Assembly (NCBI RefSeq): GCF_038561935.1
Contig: NZ_CP102770.1
Coordinates: 7,316,001-7,380,000, forward strand
Source: Myxococcus stipitatus
Lineage (GTDB): Bacteria; Myxococcota; Myxococcia; Myxococcales; Myxococcaceae
DNA length: 64,000 bases
Direction: 5' to 3'
The notes under the pieces were generated by a model that saw nothing but the letters and a program-made list of their open reading frames with translations, ran no database searches and had not been told where the DNA came from. Shown here in pieces: positions 51,101-58,194 of this stretch. The position numbers and the translations under genes are program-made. How positions within the stretch are numbered: the first letter of the stretch is position 1; every line of letters begins with the position of its first letter.

Positions 51101-51334
51101 CGGCATCGCATCCTCGAGCGCCTCGAGCAGCGCGGGGACGAAGCGAGCGTCCCGGGCATCTCCCAGTCGGCGCGCGGAGAGGGCGCGCACCTCCGCGTCC
51201 TCATCCGTGAGCAGTGCCTGTCTCAGCGCATGACGCCCGGCGAGCACCGCCAAGTCCACGGCTCCCGCCGCCTCGCGCCGCACCGGGACGTCCTCATCCA
51301 GCAGCCTCACGGTGGCCGGGTCCATGTCGAGCAT
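48167..51334 (-). CDS. HEAT-repeat protein with degenerate aldo/keto-reductase domain
   Basis: 1055 residues. Residues about 1-690 are HEAT-type helical repeats (DEDVPVRREAAGAVDLAVLA, ALEDAMPLVRDRAWRALARL, DDSSVRAVALRALASLDLL), interrupted by three 38-residue tandem copies. Residues about 760-1030 match an aldo/keto-reductase barrel (ERLRAEGKLRAFGFSTHL, LDVFLLFWVRAPERL). The catalytic residues are mostly gone: the Asp of GINFFDTA reads GINTFFWEP, the Lys strand reads VIVAGTY, and the His after the DVFLL strand is Phe. Only the Tyr (EPRY) remains. A binding rather than redox role is therefore likely. It is upstream of the RT on the same strand. Confidence 0.87.
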   Translation of the reverse strand: MLDMDPATVRLLDEDVPVRREAAGAVDLAVLAGRHALRQALLTDEDAEVRALSARRLGDARDARFVPALLEALEDAMPLVRDRAWRALARLGAEALVPRASRAVREEPAWWVRRAAVRAAASVVGVGAVEVLLTALEDPFWRVRHAAVQALSWLGAGNESVRRRVREVAATPEQARGPLRSAVAWLELEWGTATQASPLEGARHGDGASLGQPFLSEGSAPDAGGSLASEDPAVTTARLEARAAQSLSAHELVEWLGDPHEPLRALARRRLRERKDPEAIRLALHWLDEPRVPHAQDEARALLERLVVDEVDLAERILAAPPRPGALAWAARIAVKHDQARLLEQVRSLAGHSAAGVRRAVISALVYDPNSRGLVLNALDDSDEGARAEVIAAWERRPRSQAAAEDFATALVEFAPRAVSVRERRAVAMAAAFLELPEPLVEASRDDDSSVRAVALRALASLDLLTETERQHAESHEDPWLRAAVLDVDSALRVCIEDPDPGLRRLGLELALSNERMSEDAAPSIALACVHSPDPWVRARAAEHLDPERDEAELRALLHLSRDTAPMVRMAAASPLEASTSLDTRLDALLHEAHVSAPLSRDTVPRGRRAASPLEASASLDTRVDALLHEAQASAPLSHDTVPRVRMAASPLEASTSLDTRVDALLHDGQAPAHLESDEDLRIAAWTWRLRHADAASFARLVDGLRGSVEPPRVAAHLRALTLTFPDALFTTEPELAQLRPTAPARPRARATSRPLPPPRASSRPLGGTGLNVSPLVLSGAHLTSREPFFEAHEAGINTFFWEPRYAALTQFLRAGRGLRDQAVIVAGTYHSGAGALRRDVEAALRRLRTSWLDVFLLFWVRAPERLSDEDFAELERLRAEGKLRAFGFSTHLRDLARDALARHPWPVVMTRHSAAHPGAETAFFPEAQRQGTGVLTFTTTCYGRLLRPVPGAPPDAPLPSAVDCYRYSLSQPGVSASLTAPRNRRELLHNLDVLSRPWMEPDALSVMRAHGERVRAQGRQLDTLVRRAPGGPREALLALMEEDEPSELDTLPSS
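49332..49658 (-). repeat. Three 114-bp tandem repeats within a coding region
   Basis: Copies start at 49332, 49446 and 49560 on the plus strand (period 114 bp, 38 codons, in frame). They encode variants of SPLEASTSLDTRVDALLHEA followed by APLSHDTVPR. The third copy has an extra codon. Near-identity at the DNA level indicates recent expansion and likely copy-number variation between strains. Confidence 0.85.
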
Positions 51335-51370
51335 CGACGGAGACTCTAAGCGCCCTGCTACACTGTGCCC
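51335..51370. promoter_or_regulatory. 36-bp divergent promoter region
   Basis: Only 36 bases separate the ATG of the HEAT/AKR gene (51334, minus) and that of the plus gene (51371). On the plus strand TGCTACACT (51356-51364) resembles an extended -10, so transcription could start at or next to the ATG. On the minus strand TAGAGT lies about eight bases before its ATG. Leaderless transcripts in both directions are possible. No clear -35 is seen. Confidence 0.35.
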
Positions 51371-52003
51371 ATGCCCGACATGCTGGCCATCATCAGCAAG
51401 GCCATTTTCGAGAAGGAGGCCCCGGGCCTCTCACCCGGCCAGGTCCTTCCCACGGACCGGTATCGCAGCCAGAGCAAGCACCTGGCCCCCCTCGAGGCCG
51501 GTGGCCGTCTCTTCCTCGTCACCGTGCGGCCCCCCAACGAAGCCCTCTGGCTCGTCGCGGTGCTGGAGGGGCTCTCCTCCGATGACGAGGGCTGGGTGGG
51601 CCGCAAGAATCGCGTCCCCATCGCGGACATCACCGCGGCCATTCCTCAGCTCCGCTTCGAGTCCGGAAAGGGACTCCAGGCCGCCAAGGGCGCCCTGGGC
51701 ATGTCCCTCCAGACGCCCCGGGTCCTCACTCCCGCGGACGCGGAGCTCCTGCTGTCGAGCTCCGGGACCCGCCCCATCAACTTCACCGCGCACCAGGAAG
51801 CCTCCGCCCTGCCCTGCCTGTGCAAGCAGTGCCTGCCCCGAAGCGGTGAGCAGGCGGAGGCCCAAGGCATGCGCTTCATCCGCGCCCAGATGGAGAGCGA
51901 GGGACGCCTGCTCTACTACTGGATGCCCGAGGAGCTCCAAGGCCAGGCGCGAGCCGTCGATGAGGCGGTTCGCACCGCCTTCGTGGGACGGCTCGGAGCC
52001 TGA
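51371..52003 (+). CDS. Protein of unknown function with CxCxxC motif
   Basis: 210 residues from the ATG at 51371. A GTG at 51365 and an ATG at 51380 are alternatives. The sequence is globular without a signal peptide: GRLFLVTVRPPNEALWLVAV, VPIADITAAIPQLRFESGKG, then a CLCKQCLP cysteine motif near residue 155 that could bind zinc, and YYWMPEELQ near the end. I do not recognise the family. It is divergent from the HEAT/AKR-like gene and nearly abuts the convergent gene at 52007. Confidence 0.8.
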   Translation: MPDMLAIISKAIFEKEAPGLSPGQVLPTDRYRSQSKHLAPLEAGGRLFLVTVRPPNEALWLVAVLEGLSSDDEGWVGRKNRVPIADITAAIPQLRFESGKGLQAAKGALGMSLQTPRVLTPADAELLLSSSGTRPINFTAHQEASALPCLCKQCLPRSGEQAEAQGMRFIRAQMESEGRLLYYWMPEELQGQARAVDEAVRTAFVGRLGA

Positions 52004-52006
52004 GCA

Positions 52007-52537
52007 TCAGTCGTCCACGCGGCGGCCGGTGAAGCGCACCGTGCTGGTACACGTGCGGGTCTTGAAGTCCGCAGCCGGGGCGTAGGTGATTCGAAGGGAG
52101 ACAAAGCCCTGGATGCGCTTCGCGGTCAGCGAGTCACCCTCGATGACGAAGCGCTGCACCACGATTTCACCGGTGTCGGTGCCGACGATGGTGTTGAGCC
52201 CCACGAACTGGAACGGGCCGTCTTCGACGGAGGCACCGCCGACGACGTAGGGGGACTCATCCGGGAATCCCCCCTCGAGCTGGGCCCGGAAGAAGCCCGG
52301 GACTTCGAGGTGCGCATCGCTGAGCTCACCCTCGATGACGGTCCACCGCTGGTTCGCGGAGACGTCCCAGGCATCCCCCACCCCCTGGCGACCGTCGTCG
52401 CAGACGTACGGCACCGCGCGCAGCGTGGCCTCGCTCATCTCGATGTCGTAGACACTTGTGCCGAAACCGCCGCACCCGAGCGCCAACCCCGCCCAGGCGC
52501 CCAGGGCGCCTGACTTCACGAACGACATCTTCATCAT
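52007..52537 (-). CDS. Secreted protein of unknown function
   Basis: 176 residues. The N-terminus is a lipoprotein-type signal (MSFVKSGALGAWAGLALGC). The mature domain is beta-rich (YDIEMSEATLRAVPYVCDDG, VIEGELSDAHLEVPGFFRAQ, GEIVVQRFVIEGDSLTAKRI, FVSLRITYAPAADF) with two cysteines. Three methionine starts are possible (52537, 52534, 52528). AGAGGG fits the first best. No family recognised. Confidence 0.75.
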   Translation of the reverse strand: MMKMSFVKSGALGAWAGLALGCGGFGTSVYDIEMSEATLRAVPYVCDDGRQGVGDAWDVSANQRWTVIEGELSDAHLEVPGFFRAQLEGGFPDESPYVVGGASVEDGPFQFVGLNTIVGTDTGEIVVQRFVIEGDSLTAKRIQGFVSLRITYAPAADFKTRTCTSTVRFTGRRVDD

Positions 52538-52740
52538 CCAAGCCCTCTCGAAACGGGGACCGCAGCCGGCCCTCCATGCCCCGTGTGGCGACAGGAGACC
52601 GCCTCGGCGGCGTTGGAATCAAGAGCCCCTCGAAGTACTCCTCAGCCAACAACCATCTCCCGCGCGAGACATGGCGTGGCTTCCCTTCGAGAACGACCGC
52701 GGAGCGCCCATCCCGTGAGTCGAGACAGGCGCGGCCCGCG

Positions 52741-53538
52741 TCACTGAATCTTCTTCTCGGTGGCGCGGATGATGCGGCCGAAGTCGAAGTTCTCCGACGG
52801 GTCCTTCTTCTGCGGGTTCGTCTCCTTGTGGCCCACGACGTTGCCCGAGGGGACGTCGTAGCGCTTGGCCAGGTACGGCACGAGCTTCTCGAGCGCCTTG
52901 TACTGGGCCTCGGTGTAGCCGTCCTTGCCGTCGCCCTCGTTGACGATCTCGATGCCGATGGAACGGTCGTTCACATCCTTGCCGTCACCGCGCAGGTCGC
53001 CGTCTCCCGCATGCCAGGCGCGCTTCTGGTCGCCGACGAGCTGGAAGATGGTCCCGTCCTTGCCAATCATGTAGTGCGCGCTGACCTTGCCGTTCTTCTT
53101 GTCCTTCAACCACTGCTCGCCCTTCTTGAAGACACCCTGCCCGTCCGTGTCTCCGGTGAGCGTCGTGAGGCTGTTCCGGTCGGAGCCGTCGGCGGTGTGG
53201 TGGAGGACGATGGTGTCGATGTCCGCACCGGCGGGCCGGTCGTTGTAGCGGTCCGACTTCGCGGGACGCACCTGCATCTCCGGCGTCGGGTTGGAAGGGT
53301 CGGTGGACGGAGGCGTCAGCGGCGCCGGGCCCTTGGGCGCCGTCCCGGTGCCGTAGCCCGGAGGAGGCGTGCCCGGGCTCGGAGAGGGCGTGGGGCTCTT
53401 CTTCGAAGGCTCGAAGGTGTCGGGACGCGGAGAAGGAGATGCACCAGGCGTCGGTGTCGGCTTCGGCTCCGGTCGCGGCTCATCCTTGAGCGGACGCAGG
53501 AGGGTGTTGTTCACGAAGCGCTTGATGGGGTTGAACAT
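52741..53538 (-). CDS. N-acetylmuramoyl-L-alanine amidase (Amidase_2) without signal peptide
   Basis: 265 residues. Residues 1-90 are a short basic start and a long proline-rich linker. Residues about 95-262 are an Amidase_2/PGRP-type zinc domain: IDTIVLHHTADGS (first His), VSAHYMIGKDGTIFQLV, AWHAG, RSIGIEIVNEGDGKDGYTEA, and VVGHKETNPQKKDP (second His and Lys). It should cleave the amide between muramic acid and the stem peptide. No Sec or lipoprotein signal is visible, so secretion by a contractile or other dedicated system, or cytosolic storage, must be assumed. A SUKH-type gene lies just upstream on the same strand. Confidence 0.9.
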   Translation of the reverse strand: MFNPIKRFVNNTLLRPLKDEPRPEPKPTPTPGASPSPRPDTFEPSKKSPTPSPSPGTPPPGYGTGTAPKGPAPLTPPSTDPSNPTPEMQVRPAKSDRYNDRPAGADIDTIVLHHTADGSDRNSLTTLTGDTDGQGVFKKGEQWLKDKKNGKVSAHYMIGKDGTIFQLVGDQKRAWHAGDGDLRGDGKDVNDRSIGIEIVNEGDGKDGYTEAQYKALEKLVPYLAKRYDVPSGNVVGHKETNPQKKDPSENFDFGRIIRATEKKIQ

Positions 53539-53661
53539 GGGGGGCCCTGGGGTGTGGGATGGGGTGCGAAGAACAACCAGATTATCGCTGCCCGATATCG
53601 CGAGTTGCGCCTTCCCAGAAAGAAAGAATCGGCGCGACCCCCACGCGTGAGCCCCTCGGGT

Positions 53662-54558
53662 TCACGACTTCCGCTGCGTCCTCCGCGCCTGGATGCGCGC
53701 CTGCACCTCGTCAATCATCAGGTCCACGCGCTCGCTGAGCCATTGCTCGAAGCGCGCGAACCGTGGAGCGGGCTTGCGCGGCGCAGCCCCCGCCAACAGC
53801 TCGCGCGGGTCAGGGCCTTGATACAGCTCCGAGTCTTCGTGAAACCCCAGGTAGAGCGGCGCTTCGCCCGCGGCATCCCGGAAGTCACAGACGTAGAACC
53901 AGTCATCGCCATTGTGGTGGTCGCAGACTCGCAGCAGGCGAGGCGACTCGATGCCACGGAACAGCGCACTCGCCCGCCAGGCGAAGTCATGACTCCGGTC
54001 CATCAGCGAGCGGGAGTGCGAGACCAGCATCTCGGGCGGAGTCGTCGCATCCCACCACGCGTTCAGGAACGACACGCTCCCCACCCGTGACAGGAAGTCG
54101 CGGTAGGACGGAGGAAGCGCGAAGCCGAGCTCGCGCTCGACTTGCTCGAGCAAGGCCGGCTCGACGGGACGGCCCTGCACCACCGCCTGCTCACACTCGC
54201 CGAACTCCGCCTCCAGCGCGGCGGAGTGTCCCGCCGACTTCAGCTCGGCGAGCCAGGTGTTTCCACGGGAGAGGGCCTCGGCGAAGGACTCCGGGCCGTG
54301 CTCCTGGAAGTGCTCCCTGAGCGCCCCCAGCGAAGTGGGCTGCATCCGAGGTGCATCCGGGTCCTGGGGGCGTTGGACGTAGGCGAATCCCTCGGAGAGC
54401 CGTGCCGCGACGAGCGCTCGGGCCTGCGTGAGCGCCTCGCGGTTCGTGCGGCAGGCGAAGGTCTCCTCGCCGTGGCGGGTGCTGACGCTGACGCGGTCAC
54501 CCACCACGTCGATGCCACAGTGTTCCTTGCCTCGGTAGAGCCGATAACGCGTCGTCAT
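53662..54558 (-). CDS. SMI1/KNR4 (SUKH) family protein with N-terminal WGR-like segment
   Basis: 298 residues. The N-terminal 60 residues (RYRLYRGKEHCGIDVVGDRV, then FACRTNREALTQARALVAARLSEGFAYV) resemble a WGR domain. Residues about 130-285 are a SUKH/SMI1 domain: LLEQVERELGFALPPSYRDF, LLRVCDHHNGDDWFYVCDFR, PLYLGFHEDSELYQG. SUKH proteins often act as immunity proteins against secreted toxins. Its place between the M23 peptidase and the signal-less amidase makes immunity or cargo handling plausible. No ribosome site of note. Confidence 0.83.
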   Translation of the reverse strand: MTTRYRLYRGKEHCGIDVVGDRVSVSTRHGEETFACRTNREALTQARALVAARLSEGFAYVQRPQDPDAPRMQPTSLGALREHFQEHGPESFAEALSRGNTWLAELKSAGHSAALEAEFGECEQAVVQGRPVEPALLEQVERELGFALPPSYRDFLSRVGSVSFLNAWWDATTPPEMLVSHSRSLMDRSHDFAWRASALFRGIESPRLLRVCDHHNGDDWFYVCDFRDAAGEAPLYLGFHEDSELYQGPDPRELLAGAAPRKPAPRFARFEQWLSERVDLMIDEVQARIQARRTQRKS

Positions 54559-54605
54559 CCACCGGCAGCAACCCAGATTGGCTGGAGCGGGTCAACGAAC
54601 AGCCA

Positions 54606-55709
54606 TCAGAAGTTCGGATTCGTGGGAGCCTGCCCAGGTCTCCACAGGTTGATGCTGAGGGCACCGCGCGGGTAGTGCTGCCATGCCCACGGGTCGAACC
54701 CTCGCGGCGCAGCCCAGCCATAGGGCTCGATGTTGCTCGTCATGGGCGGATGGTCCTGGCTTGGGATGGAATAAGCCCGGCGGTACTCCGCCGCGGTGTT
54801 CGTCAGGCGCGTCACGGCCAGGTGCAGATGCGGTCCACTCGAGCATCCCGTGGAGCCCGCCTTGCCGATGACCTGCCCCTTCGCGACGCGCTGCCCGGTC
54901 GCGACGGAGTACGACTCGAAATGAGCGTAGTAGCTCACGAACCGTTCCTCATATTCACCCGAGCCAACGACATGCTGGATGTAGACCTCCTTCTGGATGG
55001 GAGAGTCGCAAGGCACAGGCCGGTCCCTCGCGAGCAGGACGACACCATCCGCCACGGAGAAGATGGGCGTGCCCATGGGCATTCCCCAATCATGACCATC
55101 GTGGTCATTGACGAAGCCCGTGTCCGACTGGTCTCGGCCCAGATGGTCCACGATGCTCGCGGTTGCGAGGCCTGGCTGGTCGAATTCATCGACGTTGAGC
55201 GTGAGGTCCTGCGCGAAATCGAAGCCGTTGCCGTGTCCCAGCCCCCACGTGAAGGCCGAGAAGGGCGCATCGAAGAGGGGCAGCGCATCCGGCGCCACGG
55301 TGAACACACACCCCTTGCGCTGATTCGCCAGGGCCTCGTCGACGGCGGACTTCAGGGGAACAGCCCCCACCCCTCGCCAGTAGTCGACCGCATTCCGGCA
55401 GCGCATGACGACATTGTTCAGGCCGTGGGTGGAGTAGAGGCCGGCATGCGCGACACGGCCCTCGGCCAACTGGCCACGCAGACGGCCACAGGGGTCCGAC
55501 TCCGAGGAGGCGTCCCACTCCAGCTCCCAGCGGTCACCGCGCCAGAGCATGCTGCAGTAGTGCCCCATCCCCGGGGGCACGGCGATGTTCGGATTCGCGG
55601 CGCCGTCGGGCGCCGCCTGCTGGCGCACACTCCTTCCGCCACCACAGGCCTGCAGGACCACCGCGACCAGCACCACACACAGACGGAGATTCATCACAGT
55701 CGAGCTCAT
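54606..55709 (-). CDS. M23 family metallopeptidase lipoprotein
   Basis: 367 residues from the ATG at 55709 (GAAGGGTG upstream). The lipoprotein signal ends in VAVVLQAC. The LytM/M23 zinc site is present: first His/Asp in VNDHDGHDWGMPMGTPIFSV, the YYAHFES strand and HLHLAV (second and third ligands). An N-terminal 120-residue region with cysteines (HYCSML, DPCGRL, MRCRNAV) precedes it. It should be a glycyl or lysyl endopeptidase acting on peptidoglycan cross-links in the periplasm, or a divergent relative. It lies 47 bases upstream of the SUKH gene on the same strand. Confidence 0.9.
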   Translation of the reverse strand: MSSTVMNLRLCVVLVAVVLQACGGGRSVRQQAAPDGAANPNIAVPPGMGHYCSMLWRGDRWELEWDASSESDPCGRLRGQLAEGRVAHAGLYSTHGLNNVVMRCRNAVDYWRGVGAVPLKSAVDEALANQRKGCVFTVAPDALPLFDAPFSAFTWGLGHGNGFDFAQDLTLNVDEFDQPGLATASIVDHLGRDQSDTGFVNDHDGHDWGMPMGTPIFSVADGVVLLARDRPVPCDSPIQKEVYIQHVVGSGEYEERFVSYYAHFESYSVATGQRVAKGQVIGKAGSTGCSSGPHLHLAVTRLTNTAAEYRRAYSIPSQDHPPMTSNIEPYGWAAPRGFDPWAWQHYPRGALSINLWRPGQAPTNPNF

Positions 55710-55809
55710 GCAACGGGCACCCTTCGCGGGTTCCGTCCAGCATGCCCGTGCTCACGACCGGTCCGGAGAAATCCTTGCGCACCGAGGGGTATCCAACCCC
55801 GACGCGCGG

Positions 55810-55837
55810 CCCGCCCGGAACGCTCCTCCCGGGCGGG
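55810..55837 (-). terminator. Hairpin after the small lipoprotein gene
   Basis: CCCGCCCGG at 55810-55818 pairs with CCGGGCGGG at 55829-55837, a 9-bp perfect stem with a 10-base loop. It is placed 26 bases beyond the stop of the minus-strand gene at 55864. Confidence 0.6.
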
Positions 55838-55863
55838 TCCGCTTCATTCACAGCCAGGCGTGC

Positions 55864-56148
55864 TCAGGGCGCCGCGGAACAGGTGTAGGAATACGAGAGC
55901 ATATACGCCGAGGTGACACCCCAGCGGGCCCAGATGCCACAGTCGCAGCCGCGGGTGCCCACCAGCTTCGTGTACGTCGCGTCGCTGTAGTACTCGAGCT
56001 CGTAGCTTTGCTCGCCACAGTTGCGCTCGGCGTCCTCGCGTGAAGCCATGTCCTGCTCCGCCACGTCGTCAGTCGGCGCACCACCGCAGCCCGTGAACAT
56101 CAGCCCCGCCGCGAGCAGCGCACCGCCAATGAATCTTCCAGCCTGCAT
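55864..56148 (-). CDS. Small DUF6289-like lipoprotein
   Basis: 94 residues from the ATG at 56148 with GGAGG seven bases upstream. The signal is lipoprotein type (GALLAAGLMFTGC). The mature domain (CGEQSYELEYYSDATYTKLV, then GTRGCDCGIWARWG, YSYTC) matches the short cysteine-containing DUF6289 proteins found in many actinomycetes and myxobacteria. Function unknown. Confidence 0.82.
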   Translation of the reverse strand: MQAGRFIGGALLAAGLMFTGCGGAPTDDVAEQDMASREDAERNCGEQSYELEYYSDATYTKLVGTRGCDCGIWARWGVTSAYMLSYSYTCSAAP

Positions 56149-56394
56149 TCATGCCTCCATGGACCTTGTTGGACTGGACAGCCCCACGAACATATCACTC
56201 AGAGTATGAGAAACTCATCAAGCGCCTGTGGGGCTGTCACGCCCCAGGTTGGGGGGACAGCCCCCCTGGAATCGCGCGTGAAACCCGCGCCGCGAGCCCT
56301 GTCTCCAGGCATGTCTCTCTTGCCACACCGTGGCATGTCGCTTGCCTCGCCCGCGAGACCTGGGCGCCGCGATGGCGATGATGAGGAATTGCGA

Positions 56395-57879
56395 ATGACC
56401 ACAGTCCGGCCGAGCCGAAGTCCGTCACCTTGGAATCTCTTCCTGTCACTCGCCCTCGCGAGCACGCTCCTGGGCTGTGCCTCATCGGGCCCCGCCGAGA
56501 GCGGAGACAACACGCCGGACGCGGGGGAGCCGGCTCCCGATGGAGGCGGCAACCCGTCATCCGATGGCGGCACCGCCGCACCAGACGGTGGCACCCGCCC
56601 GCTGCCCCCGTTCACCTGGGGGCAAGGCCCCCAGACGGGCACTCTCGTGGGAGACGTATGGACCCCAGGGCGCGACTCGGCGGGGCTCGTGAACGAAGCC
56701 TCCTGGGCGACCGTTCCCAAGGGGCGGTGGATTGAAGTCGCGGGGACCCCACTCACGTCGCTCGACGCGGAGGTCAAGGCCGCGCTGCCGGGCTTCCGCG
56801 ACCTCGGCTCGCTGGGAATCGCGGGCGTCATCAACGCCTACTCGGGGGTGGCGCTCGATGCGCCACGCGCCCGGTGGTGGGCTTTCGGTGGCGGCCACGC
56901 GGACAGCTCCAACAACGGCCTCTACCGCTTCGACATGGCGCGGATGCGCTGGAGCATCGAGCAGCTCCCCGACCACTCCACCCACTGGGCGGGTGTCCCC
57001 TGGGGCAACACGTACAGCACCTATCCCCCCGCCGCCGAGTACGCCAAGGCGAACCCCACCAGCGACGTGTACTCGGACGAGTTCTTCGACCCCGACCGGC
57101 CCGCCGCGTCGACAGGCAACCCGGTGGCCCGTCACACGTACAACGGGCTCGTCTACAACCCGGACCTCGACGAGGTGGCCTTCGGCGTGCGTCGCATGTG
57201 GCGCTACAGCCTGAAGACTCACACGTGGAAGCGCCACAACCCCTTCAACACCCCCGGGGCCGCCTATACCGGAGCCACGGGCTACGGCGGCGCGGCCGGC
57301 TGGACGTTCTGGGACGAGAAGGCGGGGCGCTACCTGTTCGGCCCCACGGAGAACTACAACTATTCGCGCTGGTGGTCCTTCGGCACCGCGGACGCATCCT
57401 GGAAGTGGGAGGTCGTGACGCCGCCCGCCTGGGCCTTCGCCCAGATGGCCCGGGTCGGCCGCACCCTGGTGAGCTTCCCGGCTCCGGGACACGAGGAGGC
57501 CCATGTGCCCTTCCCCCGACTCATCACCTACGACCTGGACACGACCCAGTGGGGCGAGCTGCGCCTGCGAAGCGACCTGGTCCGCGCCCGCTGCTACACC
57601 TCCTATTTCGAGGGCCAGGTGTTCGCCTATGTGCCCCCGCTCAATCGATACATCGCCGCGTTCCGGTATGACCGCGATGGCGACGGGACCTTCGAGTACC
57701 GCACGTGGATGGTGGACCCGGTCGCCCTCACCCTCACCGAGGCCCCCGAGTACGAGGTCGGCGCCTTCGGCGGATGGCATGAGCTGGTCAAGAATCGCTT
57801 CTTCTACCTCGCGACCCATGACGCGCTCGTCTACGTGCGCAAGGGTGAAGAGAACCTGCGTGTCTTCAGACTCCCCTGA
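56395..57879 (+). CDS. Secreted propeller-like lipoprotein
   Basis: 494 residues from the ATG at 56395, preceded by TGAGGA. The longer frame from 56206 starts with unlikely sequence. The signal is lipoprotein type (FLSLALASTLLGC), followed by an Asp/Gly/Pro linker. The rest is strand-rich with repeated WW/GGHADS-type turns: ARWWAFGGGHADSSNNGLYR, DEVAFGVRRMWRYSLKTHTW, GAAGWTFWDEKAGRYLFGPT, TYDLDTTQWGELRL. This is a Kelch- or galactose-oxidase-like propeller. No catalytic copper motif is evident, so it is likely a binding protein on the surface. Confidence 0.8.
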   Translation: MTTVRPSRSPSPWNLFLSLALASTLLGCASSGPAESGDNTPDAGEPAPDGGGNPSSDGGTAAPDGGTRPLPPFTWGQGPQTGTLVGDVWTPGRDSAGLVNEASWATVPKGRWIEVAGTPLTSLDAEVKAALPGFRDLGSLGIAGVINAYSGVALDAPRARWWAFGGGHADSSNNGLYRFDMARMRWSIEQLPDHSTHWAGVPWGNTYSTYPPAAEYAKANPTSDVYSDEFFDPDRPAASTGNPVARHTYNGLVYNPDLDEVAFGVRRMWRYSLKTHTWKRHNPFNTPGAAYTGATGYGGAAGWTFWDEKAGRYLFGPTENYNYSRWWSFGTADASWKWEVVTPPAWAFAQMARVGRTLVSFPAPGHEEAHVPFPRLITYDLDTTQWGELRLRSDLVRARCYTSYFEGQVFAYVPPLNRYIAAFRYDRDGDGTFEYRTWMVDPVALTLTEAPEYEVGAFGGWHELVKNRFFYLATHDALVYVRKGEENLRVFRLP

Positions 57880-58194
57880 GCAGGTTGTCTTTCCTGTCAT
57901 CCCGCGGGCGAGGTCTCGAGTTGAATCCCAGCCATCCTGGGAAATGGCCAGACATCCTCCTTTGTCGCAGCCGCGTTGACACGAAACGCCATCTCTGTCT
58001 GGATTTTACTTGGAGCGAACTCCCACCCGGGAGCGGCTGTCGCGACGTTTCGCTCCAGGCTCAAGAGATTCGAGAGACCCGGGCACGCGCCTTCCTCGCG
58101 GTGGTCCTCCTTCGGATGTCACTCCGAAGAGCGAGCATCGGGGGCGCCGTGCCCGTGTTCATGTCAACCATTGAAACAGAGGGGGTTCGCAGCA
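57880..58194. other. 315-bp intergenic region
   Basis: Nothing coding was found. A perfect TTGACA at 57976-57981 could be a -35 box for the gene at 58195. The start of that gene is preceded by GAGGGGG at about nine bases. No strong hairpin follows the upstream stop. Confidence 0.35.
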
